This document shows positions 36,916-45,173 of a stretch of DNA of 64,000 bases, piece after piece. Source of the DNA: Planctomycetota bacterium (GTDB lineage Bacteria; Planctomycetota; Planctomycetia; Gemmatales; Gemmataceae); NCBI GenBank assembly GCA_016195405.1, contig JACPZP010000100.1:62001-126000 (forward strand), given 5' to 3'. Each line of letters opens with the position of its first letter. Positions within the stretch are counted from its first letter, which is position 1. The notes below the pieces were generated by a model. That model was not told the DNA's origin. It was given only the letters and a program-made list of their open reading frames with translations, and searched no databases. A program made the translations under genes and the position numbers.

Positions 36916-39900
36916 ATGGTCAAGCCGTGGAATTTGTGGTTCGTGCCCGCGCTTGCGCTCTTGGCGGTGTCCGGGACTCTTACGGCCGGCGAGCCTCCAG
37001 CCTGGCTGCCGCGCTATGACCTCGACATTGTTCTGGACCCGGCCCAGCGTCTGGCGAAGGTTAAGCAGCGAGTGACTTGGACCAATCGGCATCAACGGCC
37101 GGCGCGCGAAATTGTCTTCAACGCTCACTTGCATTATTCCATTCCTGACAAGGACGTTGGTCTCTTAGCCAAGATGGTCGAAATCCTGCGCATGGCGCCA
37201 AGCGAAGCAATGAGCTTTGACGGGCCGGCGCTTGACATTCGCCAGGTTACGCTCCTTGGCGCTGTGCCGAAGGACTCGACGCAGAGCGTCGCGGCACGCG
37301 TTCCCACGCGGAGCGTGGGAACGAGGTTTCAGTATGCCGAGGACAATCCGACTGCCCTGGTCGTGGCGCTTCCCGAGCCGGTGGGTCCCGGGGAATCGGT
37401 CACGCTTGAACTTAGCTATGACGTTCACATTCCGGCCAAGAAGGGGCGCTGGGGGCAATGGGCCGGCGTTACGACGCTTGCGCAGTGGGTGCCGGTCGTC
37501 GCGGTCTATAGCGAGAAAGGCTGGGATCCGGCGCCGTTCATCCCCTGGCATCAACCGTTCCACAACGAAGCGGGCATCTACAAAGTGCGCGTCGTCCTTC
37601 CCAAGGAGCAGAAACTCGCTTGCTCCGCGGCTGTTGCTAAAGAGCGCGATCTGGAAGACGGCAAGAAGGAATTGATTCTGGCGCCGACCTGCCTGCGCGA
37701 CTTTGCCATGATCGCCAGCGATCGCTTTGAGGAACACACCGGCAAGGCGCAGGGCGTCGACATCCGCGTCCTGGCACTCCCGCAACATGAGTTCTACGCC
37801 AAGGAAGCCGTCAAAATCATCAGCGAGTGCTTGCCCGTCTACAACCGCTGGTTCGGCGCGTACCCATACCCGCAGTTCACCTTGGTCGAGTCGTACTTCG
37901 GCTGGAACGGCAACGAATGCGGCGGACTGGTCATGATCGACGAACGCATGTTCAACATGCCTCACATGGCCCGCGCTTATCTCGACTATCTCATCTCCCA
38001 CGAGTTCTGTCATCAGTGGTGGTACAACGCCGTCGGCACCAACGGCTACGCCGAGTCCTTCATGGACGAGGGCCTGGCCACTTATTTCAGCCACCGAATC
38101 ATCAACGAAAAGCTCGGCAAGGAGAACATGCTGCTCGCGCTGCCCGCGGGATTGGAATGGCTGCCTAACATCCGCCGCGATGACTTCCGCAATTACGGCC
38201 TGATCGGCGTCCGGGCCCGCGGCGAGATCTTTCCCACCGTGCAAGAGATGCCGAAGTTCAAGCATCTCGTCAACCTGTCAGCCTACGCTTACGACCGCGG
38301 CAGCAGGATCATCGGCATGATCGAGGAGCGCCTCGGCGAGAAAGCCTTCCTCGAATTTACCCGACACACCTATGCCAAGTATCAGTTTCAGATTATGCGT
38401 GTCGCCGACTACCAGAAGGAACTGGAGCTTTATACGGGCCGCTCCTGGGAGGATTTCTTTCAGCATTGGGTCTACGGCAGCGGCATGTGCGACTGGTCGG
38501 TCGAGCGCGTCGAGATGGACGGCAAACTTCGGCCGCGCGTTTGCCTGCCGCGCCATCGCGGCAAGAATACGGTCAAGACCGTCGTGCTATTGAAACAACA
38601 AGGCGGCTTCAATGAGCCGACCGTCCTTGGCTTTTCTTTCAAGGACGGCGACGGCTACCCATTGCGCGTGCCGATCATTCCGAACGCACCGCTCTTGGAG
38701 CTGGACGAACTTGGCGCCCGCGTTCACTCCCACGCATCGGACGACTGCAAGGAAGCCACGGTGCGCGTGGAGATTGACCTGCCCTGCGAGCCCGTGCAGA
38801 TCACCGTTGACCCGGATCACGTTTTGCTCGATCAAAAGCCCACGAACAACCACTGGAAACCGGTGATCCGCTACCGGCTGACGCCTCTGTACACGCAACT
38901 GGAGGAAACCGACGTCACAAACTCCTACGATCGTTGGAACGTCATCGCCGGGCCGTGGCTTTTCGCATCGGCGTACAGCGACCCGTGGTTCCAGCGCACG
39001 CCGATCGCCGGGGCAAAGATCGGCGTCTACCGCACGCAGGAATTCGCGGGGGGAGCGTTCATCGGCTACCGCGCCAACGATCGCAACATCGTCGCCGGCG
39101 TCGACGGCGTCTGGGACCACGTGCCCTTGCCAAACACTCAGGTCGGCTTCGTTCTGGAGCGCAGCTTGGCCGCGCTTTCCAATGGCGATCCCTCGTGCAG
39201 CCGCGGCGTCGTCTATGGCCGCTACATCCTGCTCAACAGCAGCTCGCTCTATCTGCCGCCGTTCGAATACGTCGAAGTGTTTGGCGACATTCAGAATCGC
39301 TGTCTGCCCGACCCCATCGTCACGCTTCCCGGCGCCAATCCGTTCAACCAGCGAACGAGCCTAGGCATTCACTACCATAAGAATCTGATGACGCCTTACT
39401 GGGACGCCGAGGCAGGATTGTCTCTGGACGTCTCCTACCAATACGGCATTCCGATCTTCGGCAACAACGAGCAATTTCATCAAGTGTATGGGCAAGTGGC
39501 GATGGTAAAAAACACGCCGGATTGGCTGGTTCCCTTCCATCATCCCATTGGCGACTGGCTGCGTGAAACACGCTGGGCGTTTCGCCTGGGGGGCGCGGCG
39601 GCCCTGCCGAACAACGGTGAATTCTTCGCTCTGGGAGGCGGCGATCAGTTTCGCGGTTTCGACCAACAGCAGCGCCAGGGAAGTCTCGTGTGGGTTGGCA
39701 GCGTCGAATGGCGGGTGCCGATCTTCAAAGACGTGTGCTGGGATTTTTGCGACCACGTCGGCGGCGTACGCAACGTTTACATCGCTCCGTTTTATGACAT
39801 CGGCGACGCCTACGTGAATCATCAATCCTACGGACCGGTCGCGCATGCCTTCGGCGCCGGTCTGCGCATTGACTTCGCCTGGCTCGGATTAATCGAGCGC

Positions 39901-39984
39901 ACCATCCTTCGCTTCGATGTCGCCAAGACCATCAACGTCAACTCCCCCGTGCAGTTCTGGTTCGGCGTCCAGCACCCCTTTTGA
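36916..39984 (+). CDS. M1 metallopeptidase fused to an Omp85-like outer-membrane barrel
   Basis: 1022 residues from the ATG at 36916 (GGAGAG just upstream; an ATG at 36880 is possible). Signal peptide at about 1-27. The M1 aminopeptidase-like part (about 30-560) has zinc ligands His362 and His366 (HEFCHQWW) and Glu385 (MDEGLATYF), the usual HExxH-x18-E spacing, and a conserved Tyr region (YAYDRGSRIIGMIEERLG). From about 690 to the end the sequence is a 16-strand-type barrel with the Omp85/D15 signature 'FALGGGDQFRGFD...WVGSVEWRVPIFKDV' and a terminal Phe (FWFGVQHPF). No POTRA repeats are seen. The layout parallels the patatin-barrel type Vd autotransporters, with a peptidase as passenger. A palindromic repeat is inserted at 37299-37323. 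Confidence 0.85.
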   Translation: MVKPWNLWFVPALALLAVSGTLTAGEPPAWLPRYDLDIVLDPAQRLAKVKQRVTWTNRHQRPAREIVFNAHLHYSIPDKDVGLLAKMVEILRMAPSEAMSFDGPALDIRQVTLLGAVPKDSTQSVAARVPTRSVGTRFQYAEDNPTALVVALPEPVGPGESVTLELSYDVHIPAKKGRWGQWAGVTTLAQWVPVVAVYSEKGWDPAPFIPWHQPFHNEAGIYKVRVVLPKEQKLACSAAVAKERDLEDGKKELILAPTCLRDFAMIASDRFEEHTGKAQGVDIRVLALPQHEFYAKEAVKIISECLPVYNRWFGAYPYPQFTLVESYFGWNGNECGGLVMIDERMFNMPHMARAYLDYLISHEFCHQWWYNAVGTNGYAESFMDEGLATYFSHRIINEKLGKENMLLALPAGLEWLPNIRRDDFRNYGLIGVRARGEIFPTVQEMPKFKHLVNLSAYAYDRGSRIIGMIEERLGEKAFLEFTRHTYAKYQFQIMRVADYQKELELYTGRSWEDFFQHWVYGSGMCDWSVERVEMDGKLRPRVCLPRHRGKNTVKTVVLLKQQGGFNEPTVLGFSFKDGDGYPLRVPIIPNAPLLELDELGARVHSHASDDCKEATVRVEIDLPCEPVQITVDPDHVLLDQKPTNNHWKPVIRYRLTPLYTQLEETDVTNSYDRWNVIAGPWLFASAYSDPWFQRTPIAGAKIGVYRTQEFAGGAFIGYRANDRNIVAGVDGVWDHVPLPNTQVGFVLERSLAALSNGDPSCSRGVVYGRYILLNSSSLYLPPFEYVEVFGDIQNRCLPDPIVTLPGANPFNQRTSLGIHYHKNLMTPYWDAEAGLSLDVSYQYGIPIFGNNEQFHQVYGQVAMVKNTPDWLVPFHHPIGDWLRETRWAFRLGGAAALPNNGEFFALGGGDQFRGFDQQQRQGSLVWVGSVEWRVPIFKDVCWDFCDHVGGVRNVYIAPFYDIGDAYVNHQSYGPVAHAFGAGLRIDFAWLGLIERTILRFDVAKTINVNSPVQFWFGVQHPF
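37299..37323. repeat. Perfect palindromic repeat in frame within the M1-barrel gene
   Basis: CGTTCCCACGC-gga-GCGTGGGAACG, 11-base arms without mismatch. In frame it encodes the peptide RVPTRSVGT. The same palindrome is, to my knowledge, dispersed in planctomycete genomes. It sits in a surface-like loop of the peptidase domain. Confidence 0.8.
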
Positions 39985-40085
39985 CCCGCCGCGGGTTAGC
40001 GCAAGATTGCAAGCGCCAACTCGGAGTGGTATGATTCTTGCAGTTGGTTGTCCCCATCAACTTGGTGGCCAGTGGGTCTGCCGCT

Positions 40086-41150
40086 ATGCGCGAGCCGTTC
40101 TTGTGGTCGTTCCCGATAGGCCGTGTCTGTGGCATCACGGTGCGGGTGCATTTGCTGTTTCCGCTCGTGTGCTTGGGACTAATTCTGCGCGTAGCCACCG
40201 ATCCCAAATTCGCTCCAGGCGCCTGGATCGACATGGCGATGATCACAGGCTTGTTGTTCTTCACCGTCTTTCTTCATGAACTAGGCCATTGCTTCGCCGC
40301 CCGCCGCATGAACGGCGAAGCGACCGAGGTTCTGCTCTGGCCGCTAGGTGGCTTGGCCGCAGTGGATGTGCCGCACAATCCCAAGGCGCATTTTGTAACG
40401 GCCGCGGGAGGGCCCTTGGTAAATGTCGCCATCTGCCTTGCCTGCGGCGTCGCGATGGCGTTCCTCCTGAACCCTGGTTACTTGCCGCCGCTTAATCCAT
40501 TCTGGTATCCATTCCGCGATGCTTCGGGCGCCGTGGAAGTTATGTCTTGGGGCGGCAGCGCCGCTTCCACTACCAATCTGGCCGCCATCGCCCTCGCGCG
40601 TCTCTTTTGGGTCAGCTGGATTACTTTCCTCTTCAATGTACTTCTGATCGGTTTCCCGCTCGACGGCGGCCGCATGTTCCAGTCCATCCTCTGGCATTTC
40701 CTCGGCTATCGCCAGGCCACGCAATACGCCATCTACACCGGGTTCGTCGTCATGTTCCTGGTTCTGTTGGGGTCCTTGGCCGTCAATGACGTGCTGCCCT
40801 TGTTCCTCGGTCTGTACATTTACCTGGCGTGCAGGCAGGAATGGATCTTGCTGGAAACCGGAGGCGAGGAGTCCCTGTTCGGCTATGATTTCTCGCAGGG
40901 CTACACCAGCCTCGAACGCGATCAACAACAGCAGCCCACGCAAACGCGCCGCAAGAAGCCCAATTTCATTCAGCGCTGGCTGCAGCGCCGGGCAGCGCGC
41001 AAGATGCAACTCGAGCAGGAACGCGAGGAAGCCGATGCCCGCCGCATGGACGAGCTTCTCGAGAAAATCCAGCAGCACGGCAAGGAATCCCTCACTGACG
41101 AGGAAAATCGCTTCCTCAAACGCTATGCCGAGCGCTTGAAGAACAAATAA
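40086..41150 (+). CDS. Site-2-protease-type (M50) membrane metalloprotease
   Basis: 354 residues from the ATG at 40086 (MREPFLWSFPIGRVCGITVRVH, a typical S2P N-terminus). Zinc motif HELGH (FLHELGHCFAARR) lies in the second membrane segment, followed by LLWPLGGLAAV, AAGGPLVNVAIC and the third ligand motif IGFPLDGGRMF. Six or so membrane helices. The C-terminal ~110 residues are cytoplasmic and basic, ending in 'LLEKIQQHGKESLTDEENRFLKRYAERLKNK', a tail resembling that at the C-terminus of many rhomboid proteases. It cuts membrane-embedded substrates such as anti-sigma factors. It lies directly downstream of the M1-barrel gene. Confidence 0.9.
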   Translation: MREPFLWSFPIGRVCGITVRVHLLFPLVCLGLILRVATDPKFAPGAWIDMAMITGLLFFTVFLHELGHCFAARRMNGEATEVLLWPLGGLAAVDVPHNPKAHFVTAAGGPLVNVAICLACGVAMAFLLNPGYLPPLNPFWYPFRDASGAVEVMSWGGSAASTTNLAAIALARLFWVSWITFLFNVLLIGFPLDGGRMFQSILWHFLGYRQATQYAIYTGFVVMFLVLLGSLAVNDVLPLFLGLYIYLACRQEWILLETGGEESLFGYDFSQGYTSLERDQQQQPTQTRRKKPNFIQRWLQRRAARKMQLEQEREEADARRMDELLEKIQQHGKESLTDEENRFLKRYAERLKNK

Positions 41151-41161
41151 ATGCGGCGATT

Positions 41162-41219
41162 CGTTTAGCGGGGAGCCGTAGGCGACCGCGGGCCGGTCGC
41201 CTACGGCTCCCCGTTAGAC
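41162..41219. repeat. REP-type hairpin between the M50 protease gene and hisS
   Basis: A perfect 20-base inverted repeat (41169-41188 and 41194-41213; arms CGGGGAGCCGTAGGCGACCG) with a 5-base loop, preceded by the head CGTTTAG (41162-41168) and followed by TTAGACA. It has no T-tract, so it is more likely a mobile palindrome than a terminator. Confidence 0.85.
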
Positions 41220-41234
41220 ATTGAGGGTTGAGAG

Positions 41235-42554
41235 ATGGCCGATTTGATCCAGCCGCGCACGCTTAAGGGGTTTCGTGATTACCTCCCCCAATTAATGATT
41301 CCGCGCGAGCACCTCTTGGAGCAAGCTCGCCGCGTTTACCGTTCATACGGCTTCGCTCCCATCGACACGCCGGCGCTCGAATACACCGAAATCCTCTTGG
41401 GCAAAGGCGGCGAGGAATCTGACAAACAGCTCTACCGCTTCACCGATCATGGCGGCCGCGACGTCGCCCTGCGCTTCGACTTGACCGTCCCCTTCGCGCG
41501 CTTTGCCGCCGAGCACATGGGACAGCTCGGTACACCGTTCAAACGCTACCACATGGGCCCGGTCTGGCGCGGCGAGAACACGCAAAGAGGCCGCTTCCGC
41601 GAATTCTGGCAGTGCGATTTCGACACCATTGGCACGACGGCGAACGCGGCGGATATCGAAGTGGTCCTGGTCATTCACGATCTCTTCCAAGCTCTGGGCA
41701 TCGACCGCTTCACGATTCACGTCAATAATCGCCTGATCCTGAACGGCCTACTCGAAGAGCTTGATTTGGCAGGGAAGACCAAAGAAATGCTAATCGCGCT
41801 CGACAAGCTGCCGAAAATCGGCCGCGACGGCGTGAGCGCGGTGATGTCCGAAAAAGCAAACGTGACGCTCCAACAAGCCGAGCGTCTCCTGAACTTGGCC
41901 GAAATGCAGGGAACCAATGTGGAAATCCTGGCTCGGCTCGGCCAGGAATTCGGCGGCAACGCCAAGGCCGCCGAAGGCATTCACCGCCTTGAAGAGTTGG
42001 TGTCAACGGTGAAGGCCGCCGGCGTTCCCGAGGACAAAGTCAAGCTCGACCTGTCGATCGCGCGCGGTCTCGATTACTACACCGGCGCGGTTTATGAAAC
42101 ATTCCTCACCGACCTGCCCAAGATCGGCAGCGTCTGCTCCGGAGGCCGCTACGACAACCTCGCCAAGCTCTTCACGAAGCAAGAGCTGCCGGGCGTCGGC
42201 GCCTCGCTCGGGCTAGACCGTCTGCTCGCCGCCATGGAGGAATTGAATCTCTTGCAATCCGTCGCCACTCCGGCCCCAGTCTTCGTCGTCCAGTTCGACG
42301 CGCAGTACCTCGGCAAATATCAGAAGATGGCCCGCACGCTCCGGGCGGCCGGCATCGGCGTGGAAGTATATCCCGATGCCAAGAAAGTCGGCCAGCAACT
42401 TCAGTTCGCAGAAAAGCGTGGCTTCAAGATCGCCCTCATCGCCGGCCCTGACGAATTCGCTCAGGGGGTGTGGAAGATCAAGGATCTCGCGAAGCGTGAA
42501 GAGGCATCGATTCCCGCGAATGACGTGCTTGCCGTGCTGAGCGGCAAATTGTGA
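41235..42554 (+). CDS. hisS: Histidyl-tRNA synthetase
   Basis: 439 residues, the normal bacterial length. Class II motifs: motif 1 (EHLLEQARRVYRSYGFAPIDTPALEYTEIL), motif 2 (FKRYHMGPVWRGENTQRGRFREFWQCDFDTIG), the HisRS-specific LSIARGLDYYTGAVYE, and motif 3 (LPGVGASLGLDRLLAAM). The C-terminal anticodon-binding domain is at about 340-435 (PAPVFVVQFDAQYLGKYQKMARTLRAAGIGVEVYP). It attaches histidine to tRNA-His. Closest to the 'GIxxYTGxxFE' variants of non-proteobacterial enzymes. GAGG precedes the ATG. Confidence 0.97.
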   Translation: MADLIQPRTLKGFRDYLPQLMIPREHLLEQARRVYRSYGFAPIDTPALEYTEILLGKGGEESDKQLYRFTDHGGRDVALRFDLTVPFARFAAEHMGQLGTPFKRYHMGPVWRGENTQRGRFREFWQCDFDTIGTTANAADIEVVLVIHDLFQALGIDRFTIHVNNRLILNGLLEELDLAGKTKEMLIALDKLPKIGRDGVSAVMSEKANVTLQQAERLLNLAEMQGTNVEILARLGQEFGGNAKAAEGIHRLEELVSTVKAAGVPEDKVKLDLSIARGLDYYTGAVYETFLTDLPKIGSVCSGGRYDNLAKLFTKQELPGVGASLGLDRLLAAMEELNLLQSVATPAPVFVVQFDAQYLGKYQKMARTLRAAGIGVEVYPDAKKVGQQLQFAEKRGFKIALIAGPDEFAQGVWKIKDLAKREEASIPANDVLAVLSGKL

Positions 42555-42631
42555 ATGGTCAGTAGTCCATAGTCCGTCGTCAGTGGCTCCGATCCTTTAC
42601 AACTGACCACGGACAACTGACCACCGACGCT
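42555..42631. repeat. GGTCAGT-rich inverted repeat between hisS and an S41 peptidase gene
   Basis: GGTCAGTAGTCC...GTCCGTCGTCAGT on the left (42557-42584) faces ACTGACCACGGACAACTGACC on the right (42603-42623), pairing with small bulges around a ~18-base loop. GACCACGGAC and GACCACCGAC also form a short tandem. It sits exactly in the convergent gap and may end transcription from both sides. Confidence 0.7.
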
Positions 42632-44107
42632 TCACTGGCGCGCGAGTTTCAGCGCCAACTCCATCTCCCTGTCGGTTCCCGATAACATATCTTCAATCGT
42701 GCGCGGAATGGGATGATCGGGGATCACGCCACGCGCCGCGTCTTTATAGCCCTTGACGGCCATGTAATAGGTCACCAGCGGCACCGGCACGCGCAGTTTC
42801 GTGTTGGGTAAGTTCACTGTGGGCTGCATCCCTGAGCTATTGCCGTAGTAGCCGCCCGCCGATTCCTCGCCGATGAAGACGGCGCGTTTGTGGAAGTGCG
42901 CCTGCGACAGGAATTCCGACGTGGTCGAGAAGCTGCCGCCGTCGATAAGGATGAAGACTTTGCCCGCAAAAGTCGGCTTACTTGGCTGGTTGATGCCCCA
43001 GTTGGGATGGCCGACGCCGTGCCACTTGCCGTCGTCGCCGCGCTGCGCAAATTTCTCAGGCACCTTGAACTTGGTCTGAGCCGTGTATTTGGAGAAGGCG
43101 AACGTATCGTTGTTGATGACGAGATCGTCGTAATACTTGAATGGCTGATCGATCAGATGCGACAACAGAAGCTTGCCCAGCGCATCCTCGCCGCCGCCGT
43201 TGCCACGCAGGTCGATGATGAGTGCTTTGGCGCCTTTGGCTTGCAACTCCTCGAAAGCTTCCTTGTACAGATCGCGCACGGTCTTCTTCGTCTTCGGATT
43301 GGCGCCGCCGAAGCCGTAGATCGTCATGAGGCCGATGCGACCATCGTCGAATGACTGGAAGTCGCCGCCGCCGCCGGGTCGCTGATCCAGCGGGTACTCG
43401 GATTTCGACATCTCTTTGAGCTTCGGCAATTCAATCCCTTCGAGCCGCGCCTTGGTTTCGCTCTTGGTCTTCGGACTCCAGAATTCGCCTTCGTAGGGGC
43501 TCTTGAGGCCGAGAAGGGCGACGAGCAAGCTGTTGAAGCGCAGATCGCCGATGCGAACCTGCCGCGCGCTTTCCACGTCGCCGTCGCCGGTGACAGCCGC
43601 GAGCATCGTCGCCACGATCTTAGCCGCCGGCACGCCGTTGATCGCTCGAATCTCCATGCCGGCAAGGTCGTGGTTCTTGCACGAGAAATCGCGGAAAACG
43701 AAAGGCTTCTTGTCGATCACCCGCACTTGCAACGGCAAAAGCGGCGTGCGGACGTTGATCTCCTGCAACAAGGCGCCGGGCAAATTGGCGCTCGTATGGC
43801 CGCATTTGATCGCCGCGACGACCGGCGCCAACACGCGATAAAACTCGAAAGCGTCCATTGGCCGATCGAGCGTTTTGGCGGCCTCGTCGAAGATGCGGTC
43901 GAGATCGGCTTTCTTGGTGTAGCGATAGATGCCGCTATGGCCCTCTTCGAGAGCATCGCGCGCGATCTTGAGATCTTCGCGAAGCTGCTCCGGGGTGAAC
44001 TTGGGAGGCGCTTCGGCGCCGCCACCGGGCTTTGTATTCGTGCTTTGCGCTAACGCGAGATTTGTCGCAATGAAACCGGCGAACGCGAATGCAAGAAGGC
44101 GCTTCAT
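42632..44107 (-). CDS. S41-family (tail-specific protease-like) peptidase
   Basis: 491 residues with signal peptide LLAFAFAGFIATNLALAQ. The N-terminal helical region (40-130) is followed by a degenerate PDZ-like part. The S41 core holds 'GRIGLMTIYGFGGANPKT', 'AKALIIDLRGNGGGEDALGKLLLSHL', catalytic Ser in 'FILIDGGSFSTTSEFLSQAHFHKRAVFIGEESAGGYYGNSSG', and 'LRVPVPLVTYYMAVKG...GVIPDHPI'. The nucleophile is the Ser of GGSFSTTSE and the general base is a Lys or His in this family. It is more like the TSPc/IRBP-like group than CtpA. Exported; substrate unknown. Confidence 0.9.
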   Translation of the reverse strand: MKRLLAFAFAGFIATNLALAQSTNTKPGGGAEAPPKFTPEQLREDLKIARDALEEGHSGIYRYTKKADLDRIFDEAAKTLDRPMDAFEFYRVLAPVVAAIKCGHTSANLPGALLQEINVRTPLLPLQVRVIDKKPFVFRDFSCKNHDLAGMEIRAINGVPAAKIVATMLAAVTGDGDVESARQVRIGDLRFNSLLVALLGLKSPYEGEFWSPKTKSETKARLEGIELPKLKEMSKSEYPLDQRPGGGGDFQSFDDGRIGLMTIYGFGGANPKTKKTVRDLYKEAFEELQAKGAKALIIDLRGNGGGEDALGKLLLSHLIDQPFKYYDDLVINNDTFAFSKYTAQTKFKVPEKFAQRGDDGKWHGVGHPNWGINQPSKPTFAGKVFILIDGGSFSTTSEFLSQAHFHKRAVFIGEESAGGYYGNSSGMQPTVNLPNTKLRVPVPLVTYYMAVKGYKDAARGVIPDHPIPRTIEDMLSGTDREMELALKLARQ

Positions 44108-44412
44108 CGGGGCTCCCTTTCGCTAAAGCTGTGAGGCTCATTCTTAGACCGCGGCATGTGTTATCGCATTCGCGCGATGTTTCTTGGACACGGCGCCTCG
44201 AAAGAATTCATTCCATTTCGCGCACACGCACAACGTGGTGAAACGTGTTTCCGTCGGTGAAACGTAAGAAACGAATCCGCGAGTTCTGCCGCAAGCCCTT
44301 GTCGTCATTGGGGAAAATTCGTTTCGTATTACGAGGGGCCGGGGGCGGGACGTCGTGACATGAAACTCTGGTGATGATACGAACTGCACGATGGGTAAAG
44401 GCGCGCCACAGC
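44108..44412. other. Noncoding stretch upstream of the S41 peptidase gene
   Basis: No credible gene; the open frame on the minus strand (to 44686) has no family character and overlaps the next gene antisense. A near-repeat (GGTGAAACGT twice, 44239-44248 and 44258-44267) is the only visible feature. Confidence 0.5.
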
Positions 44413-45006
44413 TTATCGCGTGCAAATTGTTTCCCAGATCGTGCCGCCGGCCTTGCGTGCCCAGAAGAACCAGGCGACACAAGCTGCAGTCACCAATAAC
44501 CCAAAACCCATAAGCGCCCACGCCGCCCCGGCGGGCATCGGCTGGACTCCCGGATTGCGAGCTTGGTCGGGCGGCGCTGCCAGCAGGATGCCGGTGCACA
44601 GCAAAGTCAATAGCCCGAATACGGCGCCGGCGAGCGTTAACAGCAGTATCATGCGATTGCTTCGCGGCGTCTGCTGACAATGCCAATTCGGGCCGAGCAA
44701 ACGCACGAACGTCTGATAGAATGCGTCGCGATCGGCTTGGCTCTTGAAAGTGAAATCCTCCTTGGCTTTGCCGAGAAAGTCGCGCGCGACCACAAAGATA
44801 GTCGGCGACCCTTTCTTCGATTCGACGCGGACCAAGCTATTGAAGTTGCACGACGATCCTGAGAACCCGACTGCCTGCGCCATCGCAACGCCGGACTCCA
44901 GGTCCGCCCGCAATTTTCCGATTTCGCCGTCATTGGCCCAATAGCTGACAGCGGGCGTCAAAGCCACAACACCGGCCAGGGTAGGCCAGATGTGCACTGC
45001 TCCCAT
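44413..45006 (-). CDS. Hypothetical two-helix membrane protein
   Basis: 197 residues from the ATG at 45006 (GGAG five bases upstream). The first helix is weak (HIWPTLAGVVALTPAVSYW). A soluble stretch 30-115 contains 'SLVRVESKKGSPTIFVVARDFLGKAKEDFTFKSQADRDAFYQTFVRLLG'. Two strong membrane helices follow (about 120-143 and 160-185) with a short cytoplasmic end. No family recognised. It is transcribed divergently from the AAA+ gene. Confidence 0.6.
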   Translation of the reverse strand: MGAVHIWPTLAGVVALTPAVSYWANDGEIGKLRADLESGVAMAQAVGFSGSSCNFNSLVRVESKKGSPTIFVVARDFLGKAKEDFTFKSQADRDAFYQTFVRLLGPNWHCQQTPRSNRMILLLTLAGAVFGLLTLLCTGILLAAPPDQARNPGVQPMPAGAAWALMGFGLLVTAACVAWFFWARKAGGTIWETICTR

Positions 45007-45173
45007 AAAGTCTCCAGTCGAAGGTTTGGCCGAGAACTTCCACCAGGCTCGACGCGAAGTTTCTTGCTCATCGACTCGGCATGCACACCAGTAGGCCACA
45101 TGCCGCGAGCGCTGTCAATACTCGCCGCGCCTCATGCTGGCATCCGCCTCCCTCCCAAGTTATCATTGCCCTT

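Noticed and set aside
44144-44686. 180-residue minus-strand frame near the S41 gene
   Set aside because: It overlaps the two-helix membrane protein in another frame, and its sequence is compositionally random.
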